8,519 nucleotides of DNA from an uncultured Enterobacter sp. Its GTDB lineage: Bacteria; Pseudomonadota; Gammaproteobacteria; Enterobacterales; Enterobacteriaceae. A program made the position numbers and the translations under genes. The stretch is taken from the NCBI GenBank assembly GCA_946477805.1, contig CAMKZP010000130.1, positions 1 to 8,519 on the forward strand, in the 5' to 3' direction. The notes beneath the pieces are model-generated. The model was not told where the DNA came from. It made no database searches and saw nothing but the letters and a program-made list of their open reading frames with translations. Shown here in pieces: positions 1 to 5,720 of the stretch (its first letter is position 1; every line of letters starts with the position of its first letter).

Positions 1-2537
1 CCATCGGCGGGGCCATCACCCAGCAGATAAACGTCGATATTTCGCTGACCAAAATGGCCGCCCGCGGCATTACGCTGAACCAGCTTTCCGCCCTGCTCAG
101 CAGGCTGAACGTGGTCTCCAGCGCGGGGGAAATTACCTCCGGCACCGAGTCCATCCGCCTGCATCCGACGGGGGAATTCGAGAACATCGACGAGCTGGCG
201 GATCTGATAATCACCCCGTCCGGCACCGGCGCGGCGACGCGGCTGCGCGATATCGCCACCCTGTCGCGCGGTCTGAACGAATCCCCGTCGAGTATTTACC
301 ATGCCAACGGCAAAAAAGCCGTCACCATGGGCGTCTCGTTTATTCCCGGCGTGAACGTTATCGACGTGGGCCGCGCGCTGGAGGCGAAGCTTAACCAGAT
401 GTCGGCGGAAAAACCGGCGGGGATAGACATCAGTCTGTTCTACGACCAGGCCGCCGAGGTGGGCCACTCGGTTAACGGATTTATCATTAACTTCCTGATG
501 GCGCTGGCGATTGTCATCGGCGTGCTGCTGATCTTCATGGGCGTGCGCAGCGGGATCATTATTGCCTTTTCCCTCGCGCTCAACGTGCTGGGCACGCTGC
601 TGATTATGTACCTTTGGGGCATCGAGCTGCAGCGCATCTCGCTCGGGGCGCTGATCATCGCCCTCAGCATGCTGGTGGATAACGCCATTGTGATTGTCGA
701 AGGGGTGCTGATTGCCCGCCAGCAGGGTTCGCCGCTGCTCACCGCCGTCAACTACATCATCCGCCGCTCCGCCCTGCCGCTGCTGGGGGCGACGGTTATC
801 GCGATCCTGGCGTTCGCCCCTATCGGGCTGTCGCAGGACTCCACCGGCGAATACTGTAAATCGCTGTTCCAGGTGCTGCTGATCTCCCTGATGCTGAGCT
901 GGTTCTCCGCCCTCACCATCACCCCGGTGCTGATCAAGTGGTGGTTGTTTAAAAACGACGACGCCCCGAAGAGCGTGGACGAATCAGATCCTTACGACAA
1001 GCGCCTCTACCGGCTCTATCAGGGTCTGCTCAACGGGCTGCTGCGGCGTAAAGCCCCGACGCTCATCGTCATGGCCGCCCTGCTGGCCGCGGCTATCTGG
1101 GGCTTTGGCTCGGTGCGGCAGAACTTTTTCCCGTCGTCCAACACGCCGATTTTCTTTGTTGACCTCTGGCTACCCTACGGCACCGACATAAAATGGACCG
1201 AGAGGATGGCCAGCGATATCGAAAAGACGATTAACGGGCGCCCGGGGGTAGAAACTACCGTCTCGACCATCGGCCAGGGAAGCATGCGCTTTATTTTGAC
1301 CTACAGCGGGCAGCGCCAGTACAGCAACTACGCGCAAATCATGGTGAGAGTCGACGACCAGCGCAGCATTGCGGCCCTGGCGCGCCACGTGGATGAGTAC
1401 ATTGCGCGCAACTATCCGCAGGTCAACGCCAGCACCAAACGCGTGATGTTTGGCCCCTCCGGCGACAGCGCCATTGAGGTGCGCATCAAAGGGCCGGAGC
1501 CCGATCGTCTGCGCCTGATTGCCAGCCAGGTGGACGAGATCCTGAGCCGCGATCCGGCCACCGACAGCGTGAGGAACGATTGGCAGAACCGCAGCAAGGT
1601 GATCCGCCCGCAGTATGTCGCTGCGCTGGGACGCGAGCTCGGCGTGGATAAGCAGGATGTCGATAACGCGCTGGAGATGAACTTCTCCGGCAGCCGGGCG
1701 GGGCTGTACCGGGAAGGGAGCGACCTGCTGCCGGTGGTGGTGCGCCCGCCGGAAAGCGAGCGGCTTGACGCTAACCATCTTAACAACGTGCTGGTCTGGA
1801 GCCAGACGCGCCAGCAGTATATTCCGCTCAGCAACGTGGTGAGCAGCTTCGCGCTGGAGTGGGAAGATCCGCTTATTCTTCGCCGCGACCGCACGCGGGT
1901 ATTGACCGTGCAGTCCGATCCCGACCCGCTGAGCCAGCAAACGTCCGGGGATATTCTCGCCCGCGTGAAGCCGCAAATTGATGCCCTCCCCCTGCCCCAC
2001 GGCTACAGCATCGAGTGGGGAGGCGATGCGGAGAGCTCCAGCGAAGCGCAGCAGGGGGTGTTCAGCACGCTGCCGATCGGGTATCTGGTGATGTTTGTGA
2101 TAACGGTGCTGATGTTCAGCTCGGTGAAAAACGCCGTTGCCATCTGGCTGACCGTGCCGCTGGCGCTGATCGGCGTCACCCCCGGCTTTTTACTCACCGG
2201 GATCCCGTTCGGCTTTATGGCGCTGATTGGCCTGCTGAGCCTGAGCGGAATGCTGATCCGCAACGGCATTGTGCTGGTGGAAGAGATCGAGCAGCAGAAA
2301 ACGCAGAAGCCCCAGCACGAGGCGATTATCTACGCCGCCACCTCGCGCCTGCGCCCTATTCTGCTTACCGCGTTCACCACCGTGCTCGGCCTTGCCCCGC
2401 TCCTGCTGGATGTTTTCTTCCAGAGCATGGCCGTTGTCATTATGTTTGGACTTGGGTTTGCTACAATCCTCACGCTGCTGGTACTTCCCGTGATTTATGC
2501 GTGCTTCCATCGTAAGGACAAAGCGGAACAACAATGA
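1..2537 (+). CDS. RND-family efflux pump inner-membrane subunit, 5' partial
   Basis: This is the proton-driven inner-membrane permease of a tripartite RND (HAE1-like) drug or solute exporter. The frame is open from base 3, so the ATG at 54 is an internal Met and the true start lies upstream; about 844 codons are visible and roughly 180 N-terminal residues of a usual 1,020-1,050 are missing. Counting from the Met at 54, hydrophobic segments fit TM2-TM6 at about 143-293 and TM7 at 335-351, then a periplasmic loop of about 320 residues (353-675), then TM8-TM12 to about 815. TM4 carries LVDNAIVIVEG (D209, N210) and TM10 carries GMLIRNGIVLVEE (R736). In AcrB the matching residues are D407, D408 and K940, so two of three proton-relay positions differ. 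The segment STGEY near residue 263 and the general pattern resemble RND pumps outside the AcrB branch. Substrates cannot be read from the sequence. The stop overlaps the next gene's start; a membrane-fusion partner would be expected upstream, outside the window. Confidence 0.93.
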   Translation, partial: IGGAITQQINVDISLTKMAARGITLNQLSALLSRLNVVSSAGEITSGTESIRLHPTGEFENIDELADLIITPSGTGAATRLRDIATLSRGLNESPSSIYHANGKKAVTMGVSFIPGVNVIDVGRALEAKLNQMSAEKPAGIDISLFYDQAAEVGHSVNGFIINFLMALAIVIGVLLIFMGVRSGIIIAFSLALNVLGTLLIMYLWGIELQRISLGALIIALSMLVDNAIVIVEGVLIARQQGSPLLTAVNYIIRRSALPLLGATVIAILAFAPIGLSQDSTGEYCKSLFQVLLISLMLSWFSALTITPVLIKWWLFKNDDAPKSVDESDPYDKRLYRLYQGLLNGLLRRKAPTLIVMAALLAAAIWGFGSVRQNFFPSSNTPIFFVDLWLPYGTDIKWTERMASDIEKTINGRPGVETTVSTIGQGSMRFILTYSGQRQYSNYAQIMVRVDDQRSIAALARHVDEYIARNYPQVNASTKRVMFGPSGDSAIEVRIKGPEPDRLRLIASQVDEILSRDPATDSVRNDWQNRSKVIRPQYVAALGRELGVDKQDVDNALEMNFSGSRAGLYREGSDLLPVVVRPPESERLDANHLNNVLVWSQTRQQYIPLSNVVSSFALEWEDPLILRRDRTRVLTVQSDPDPLSQQTSGDILARVKPQIDALPLPHGYSIEWGGDAESSSEAQQGVFSTLPIGYLVMFVITVLMFSSVKNAVAIWLTVPLALIGVTPGFLLTGIPFGFMALIGLLSLSGMLIRNGIVLVEEIEQQKTQKPQHEAIIYAATSRLRPILLTAFTTVLGLAPLLLDVFFQSMAVVIMFGLGFATILTLLVLPVIYACFHRKDKAEQQ
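2525..2537 (+). promoter_or_regulatory. ATGA stop-start overlap with weak ribosome binding site
   Basis: The pump's TGA (2535-2537) overlaps the next gene's ATG (2534-2536). Only a weak GGA (2525-2527) lies at a usable distance; the better AAGGA (2514-2518) is 15 bases away. This pattern favours translational coupling, with ribosomes finishing the pump restarting on the downstream gene. The nearby ATG at 2538 is in another frame and is not the start. Confidence 0.6.
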
Positions 2538-3499
2538 ATGCGACAGGACTGAACATCATCAAGACGCTGGGCTGTATGACGGCGGTCACTTTCTTCACCA
2601 TCTACAATACCTGGGATCGCTATGATTATGACTATCACTGGATCCTGGGGTTTTTAACCTTTATTTCGACCATCGCCACGCCGCTGTTTTTTGTGGTCGC
2701 AGGCTATCTCGACGGGCAATCCCGGCACGGCACGCGCTGGCAGCTGGGCAAAATCAAAAGCCTGATGATCGTCTTTCTGTTCTGGGTAACGATTTACTAC
2801 CTGTGGGAGCCCTATCAGCGCGGGTATTTAATTCAGCCGTGGTTTGTCTTCGCCTTTATCGTGATTTACACCTTTCACCCGGCGGTGGAGTGGCTCAGCC
2901 AGCGGCGCACGCTGTTCTGCGGCGTCATTGCCCTTCTGCTGCTGTTCTCCTACGGGTACGACCTGCTGTCAGCGATATACCCCGGCACCCACGTTCTTTC
3001 TCTTTCGCCGCAGTATCGCCTGTGGACCTGGCTGCTGTTTTACCTGACGGGACAGCTTTTCTGCGATCCCAGCATCGCCGAGTGGATAAGCCGCAAAAAC
3101 GTGGTCAGGGCGGCGGTTATCGCCATTCCGTTTATCTATCTCTTCACCTGGTTCTACGAGCGGCACTTCTTTTTCGCGCTGTTCAAGGCGGACAGAAACG
3201 CGTTTATCCTCACCGGCTCGCAGATCTACATCCTGATTATTGCCCTGGTGATTGCGGCAAACGGCGTGCGCTTTCGCCGCAACGCCGAATTTAAGGAGTC
3301 CGTGCTGGCTGCCATCAGCAAAACGATGACCGGGGTCTATATCGTGCACTACTCGGTCTTTCACCTGCTGACGGCGCTGATACCGGTGACATCGCTCGGC
3401 GTGAAGCTGTCGCTGATTGTGCTCACCTTTATCACCTCGGTGCTGTTCTCCATGCTGGTGCTGTCTAACGCGGTGGCCAAAAAGGTGATTACCCTTTAA
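2534..3499 (+). CDS. Acyltransferase-3-like integral membrane protein
   Basis: A 321-residue protein with about ten hydrophobic segments, matching the size and outline of the acyltransferase-3 family (for example E. coli WecH, about 330 residues), whose members move acyl groups, often acetyl, onto surface glycans and lipids across the inner membrane. Family-like landmarks are the TM1 stretch from N7 to W27, the TPLFFVVAGYLDG segment at 49-61 (compare VPLFFMISGYLF in WecH as I recall it), a basic loop at 69-75 (RWQLGKIK), PWFVFAFIVIY at 102-112, and GVYIVHYSVFH at 267-277 near the C-terminus. The odd feature is TM1: the family motif R/K-X10-H would start at K10, but residue 21 is Phe, and no His occurs before residue 35. 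The common HLW before the WF segment is also QPW here. It may therefore be a non-catalytic or re-purposed member. It is coupled to the upstream efflux pump. Family membership is fairly likely; substrate and activity are unknown. Confidence 0.75.
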   Translation: MNATGLNIIKTLGCMTAVTFFTIYNTWDRYDYDYHWILGFLTFISTIATPLFFVVAGYLDGQSRHGTRWQLGKIKSLMIVFLFWVTIYYLWEPYQRGYLIQPWFVFAFIVIYTFHPAVEWLSQRRTLFCGVIALLLLFSYGYDLLSAIYPGTHVLSLSPQYRLWTWLLFYLTGQLFCDPSIAEWISRKNVVRAAVIAIPFIYLFTWFYERHFFFALFKADRNAFILTGSQIYILIIALVIAANGVRFRRNAEFKESVLAAISKTMTGVYIVHYSVFHLLTALIPVTSLGVKLSLIVLTFITSVLFSMLVLSNAVAKKVITL

Positions 3500-4071
3500 A
3501 AGCCCAGGCGCAGCCAGGCGAAGAGCACGTTGCCGTTGTTATAGGTGCCCGGAATATAGGTGAACTGAACGGTAACGCGCTTATACCCGGCAGAGAACAG
3601 CGGGAAGATAAACGGCAGCGGCACGTAGTTCGCGAAGTCGTCGCGGGCCGTGATGCCCGCAGCGGCACCGAGGCCAAGGCGGAAGTCTTTGGCATTATCG
3701 AGATACCAGCCCTTCTCCCAGCCGTAGCCCATCGCGGGCTGCCATTCATTATGTGAATCCTTAAACATCATGGCGAAGAGCGCGCTCCAGTTGCCCTCTT
3801 CATTGTAGCGAGACACGCCCAGGCCCCCGCCCCACGGCATTTCGTTATAATTGTCGGTTTTCTCTTTGTCGTACATAAAGCGGGCGTGCCAGCTCAAAAA
3901 CGGCAGGTACAGATCGTAACGGTCGGGCTGTTCCCAGGTTTGCGAAATATCCTCCGTCAGGCTGTCCCACCAGCGGCTAATGCGCTGTTCGCCATAGACT
4001 TTAGGCTCCGCGTGCAGCGGTGCGACGAATAAAAACAGGAAAATCCAGAATGCGGAAAAGGCGCGTTGCAT
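3496..4071 (-). CDS. pagP: Lipid A palmitoyltransferase PagP
   Basis: PagP is an eight-stranded outer-membrane beta-barrel enzyme that transfers palmitate from a phospholipid to lipid A, tightening the outer membrane against cationic peptides. The 191-residue product has a signal peptide (hydrophobic 8-18, likely cleavage after HA at 20-21), an N-terminal amphipathic helix (SRWWDSLTEDISQTW, 32-46), and strongly conserved blocks: YDLYLPFLSWHARF (52-65), YDKEKTDNYNEMPWGGG (67-83), YIPGTYNNGNV (172-182) and a terminal Phe as usual for BAM substrates. Catalytic residues corresponding to mature E. coli H33, D76 and S77 are H62, D105 and S106. The Gly that forms the floor of the palmitate 'hydrocarbon ruler' (mature G88 in E. 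coli) is kept as G117, so C16 preference is expected. The mature N-terminus is about nine residues longer than in E. coli, and the Trp after the catalytic Ser is His here. The ATG at 4071 has an AGGGA seven bases upstream. In E. coli pagP lies elsewhere, near cspE and dcuC. Confidence 0.96.
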   Translation of the reverse strand: MQRAFSAFWIFLFLFVAPLHAEPKVYGEQRISRWWDSLTEDISQTWEQPDRYDLYLPFLSWHARFMYDKEKTDNYNEMPWGGGLGVSRYNEEGNWSALFAMMFKDSHNEWQPAMGYGWEKGWYLDNAKDFRLGLGAAAGITARDDFANYVPLPFIFPLFSAGYKRVTVQFTYIPGTYNNGNVLFAWLRLGF

Positions 4072-4110
4072 AGTTATTCCCTCAGCTTAAGTCACGCAGC
4101 GGTCACTATT

Positions 4111-4145
4111 ACTGTAAACCATTCAGCACTAACAGGAGCCAAACA
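4111..4145 (-). promoter_or_regulatory. Candidate PhoP-box promoter of pagP
   Basis: Read on the minus strand, 4145-4129 is TGTTTG-GCTCC-TGTTAG. The PhoP box consensus is (T/G)GTTTA-N5-(T/G)GTTTA, so the halves match 5/6 and 4/6 with the exact five-base spacer. Twelve bases further down is TACAGT (4116-4111), a 4/6 match to the -10 hexamer; twelve bases is the usual box-to-minus-10 distance of PhoP-activated promoters. A start near 4104 would leave a leader of about 33 bases ending in the pagP AGGGA. pagP is a known PhoP/PhoQ target in Salmonella and E. coli. The match is by eye, unscored. Confidence 0.5.
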
Positions 4146-4159
4146 AACATAATTATATC

Positions 4160-4195
4160 GGCGCTGGTGCAGATGAAATTTATTTATTCAGCGCC
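4160..4195. repeat. Perfect 7-bp inverted repeat in the pagP/shiA control region
   Basis: GGCGCTG (4160-4166) and CAGCGCC (4189-4195) are exact reverse complements separated by 22 mostly A/T-rich bases. It sits upstream of both divergent genes, next to the candidate PhoP box. No T-tract follows on either strand, so it is not an intrinsic terminator. It could be an operator, or a hairpin if transcription starts further out. Confidence 0.5.
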
Positions 4196-4198
4196 ATG

Positions 4199-4223
4199 CG
4201 GAAAGATAAAAACGTTTTCTCCG
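4199..4223. repeat. Imperfect palindrome around AAAACGTTTT
   Basis: The ten-base palindrome AAAACGTTTT (4209-4218) lies inside an outer CGGA (4199-4202) / TCCG (4220-4223) pair, although the two are not centred on the same point. It lies 105-129 bases upstream of the shiA start, where an operator or curved upstream element would fit. No regulator is recognised from the sequence. Confidence 0.3.
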
Positions 4224-4268
4224 GCGTTCTGTCGCGGTAGTCTCATACGTTCCGTTTATAGGACGGGC

Positions 4269-4327
4269 GTAATGTGAGTGACCTTTTCTTATACCAATAA
4301 TTAAAAATCAGTATAGACAGGACAACT
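4269..4327 (+). promoter_or_regulatory. shiA leader with RyhB pairing site and masked ribosome binding site
   Basis: The leader contains GTAATGTGAGTGA (4269-4281, about -59 to -47 from the ATG). Against the E. coli RyhB core as I recall it, this gives 13 consecutive pairs including three G-U. The stretch 4277-4287 can also pair imperfectly with 4316-4327, which covers the Shine-Dalgarno AGGA (4319-4322) up to the base before ATG: four pairs with one bulge, an A-A mismatch, three pairs, a mismatch and two more. In E. coli RyhB activates shiA translation by opening such an inhibitory helix under iron starvation. A TATAGG at 4257-4262 could be a -10 element, but I see no good -35, so the transcript start is not fixed. 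Confidence 0.6.
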
Positions 4328-5644
4328 ATGGACTCCACCCTCATCTCCGATCGTCCCAACGAGGAGACACCTTCGCTCAATCGGGCCCGCCGTGCAGCCC
4401 TCGGCAGCTTCGCCGGTGCCGTCGTCGACTGGTATGATTTTCTGCTCTACGGCATTACCGCCGCGCTGGTGTTTAACCGCGAATTCTTTCCCCAGGTTAG
4501 CCCGGCGATGGGCACCCTCGCCGCCTTTGCCACCTTTGGCGTCGGCTTCCTGTTCCGGCCGCTGGGCGGCGTGATCTTCGGCCACTTCGGCGATCGCCTC
4601 GGCCGCAAGCGCATGCTGATGCTCACCGTCTGGATGATGGGCATCGCCACGGCGCTTATCGGCATTTTGCCCTCCTTCGCCTCGATCGGCTGGTGGGCGC
4701 CGGTCCTGCTGGTCACCCTGCGCGCCATTCAGGGCTTTGCCGTGGGCGGTGAATGGGGCGGCGCGGCGTTGTTGTCCGTTGAGAGCGCGCCGAAAAACAA
4801 AAAGGCCTTCTACAGCAGCGGCGTGCAGGTGGGCTATGGCGTCGGCCTGCTGCTCTCTACCGGGCTGGTGTCGCTGATAAGCCAGCTGACCACCGACGAG
4901 CAGTTCCTGAGCTGGGGCTGGCGAATTCCGTTCATCTTCAGCATCGTGCTGGTCATCGCCGCGCTGTGGATCCGCAACGGTATGGAGGAGTCCGCGGAGT
5001 TTGAAAAGCAGCGGCAGGAAAAGCCGGTTGTCAAAAATCGGCTGCCGGTGATGGAGGCGCTGGCTCAACACCCTGGCGCTTTTCTGAAAATCATTGCCCT
5101 GCGCCTGTGCGAGCTGCTGACGATGTATATCGTCACCGCCTTTGCCCTGAACTATTCAACGCAGAATCTCGGGCTGCCGCGCGAGCTGTTCCTGAACATT
5201 GGCCTGCTGGTCGGCGGGATCAGCTGCCTGACCATCCCCTGCTTCGCCTGGCTGGCGGACCGCTTTGGCCGTCGACGCGTTTACATTACCGGGGCGCTGA
5301 TCGGCACGCTCAGCGCCTGGCCGTTCTTTATGGCGCTGGAGGCGCAGTCGGTCTTCTGGATTGTCTTCTTTGCGATCATGCTGGCGAACGTCGCCCACGA
5401 CATGGTGGTATGCGTGCAGCAGCCGATGTTTACCGAGCTGTTCGGGGCCAGCTACCGCTACAGCGGCGCGGGCGTGGGGTATCAGGTGGCAAGCGTGGTC
5501 GGCGGCGGGTTCACGCCGTTTATCGCCGCCGCGCTGGTGACCTTTTCTGGCGGCAACTGGCACAGCGTGGCCATTTATCTGCTGGCGGGCTGCCTGCTCT
5601 CCGCGGCGACCGCGCTGTTTATGAAAGAGACCGCCCGCGCCTGA
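4328..5644 (+). CDS. shiA: Shikimate transporter ShiA (MFS, MHS family)
   Basis: ShiA is an inner-membrane proton symporter that imports shikimate and dehydroshikimate for aromatic amino acid and siderophore precursor synthesis. The 438-residue product has the same length as E. coli ShiA and is nearly the same over long stretches as I recall that sequence, beginning MDSTLIS. Twelve membrane segments are evident. Visible motifs are the first-half loop GHFGDRLGRKR (85-95), the metabolite:H+ symporter signature RAIQGFAVGGEWGG (132-145), and the second-half loop ADRFGRRR (310-317). The charged tract EESAEFEKQRQEKPVVKN (220-237) is the central cytoplasmic loop and the most divergent part. The ATG has AGGA five bases upstream. 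It is divergent from pagP and followed after 76 bases by amn, the order also found in E. coli. No terminator is visible downstream, so some read-through into amn is possible. Confidence 0.97.
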   Translation: MDSTLISDRPNEETPSLNRARRAALGSFAGAVVDWYDFLLYGITAALVFNREFFPQVSPAMGTLAAFATFGVGFLFRPLGGVIFGHFGDRLGRKRMLMLTVWMMGIATALIGILPSFASIGWWAPVLLVTLRAIQGFAVGGEWGGAALLSVESAPKNKKAFYSSGVQVGYGVGLLLSTGLVSLISQLTTDEQFLSWGWRIPFIFSIVLVIAALWIRNGMEESAEFEKQRQEKPVVKNRLPVMEALAQHPGAFLKIIALRLCELLTMYIVTAFALNYSTQNLGLPRELFLNIGLLVGGISCLTIPCFAWLADRFGRRRVYITGALIGTLSAWPFFMALEAQSVFWIVFFAIMLANVAHDMVVCVQQPMFTELFGASYRYSGAGVGYQVASVVGGGFTPFIAAALVTFSGGNWHSVAIYLLAGCLLSAATALFMKETARA

Positions 5645-5657
5645 TCTCCTCACTTTT

Positions 5658-5692
5658 GTTTCACAGGCGAGTGACATACTATCGGGTAGAGT
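5658..5692 (+). promoter_or_regulatory. Candidate amn promoter with weak Pho box
   Basis: GTTTCAC (5658-5664), four bases, then GAGTGAC (5669-5675) resembles the Pho box pattern of two CT(T/G)TCA(T/C) units spaced by four, matching about 6/7 and 4/7. TAGAGT (5687-5692, 4/6 to the -10 consensus) follows after 11 bases, close to the spacing of PhoB-activated promoters. E. coli amn has been reported as phosphate-starvation responsive, which makes the site plausible. An alternative -10 is TACTAT (5677-5682). Neither choice is strong. Confidence 0.3.
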
Positions 5693-5695
5693 CAC
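5671..5695. repeat. Imperfect inverted repeat between shiA and amn
   Basis: GTGAC (5671-5675) pairs with GTCAC (5691-5695), and inside CTA (5679-5681) pairs with TAG (5687-5689) around a TCGGG loop, with a 3x1 internal bulge. No run of T follows, so it is not a rho-independent terminator. It overlaps the presumed amn promoter and could be a protein site or chance. Confidence 0.35.
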
Positions 5696-5720
5696 ACACC
5701 TGTGGAACAAGGAGACAGAG

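Noticed and set aside
54..56. ATG at 54 as the start of the RND pump
   Set aside because: The frame stays open to the window edge and the protein would lack the N-terminal TM1 and the first periplasmic part, so this Met is internal.
2015..2515. Second plus-strand open frame of 166 codons inside the pump gene
   Set aside because: It is a shifted-frame shadow of the conserved TM8-TM12 region, without a ribosome binding site or recognisable protein features.
4114..4132. TyrR box (TGTAAA at 4113-4118) controlling shiA
   Set aside because: The second half site TTTACA is absent at the six-base spacing, and the TGTAAA is better explained as part of the pagP promoter region.
5671..5710. Intrinsic terminator between shiA and amn
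   Set aside because: The hairpin is interrupted and no T-run follows it.
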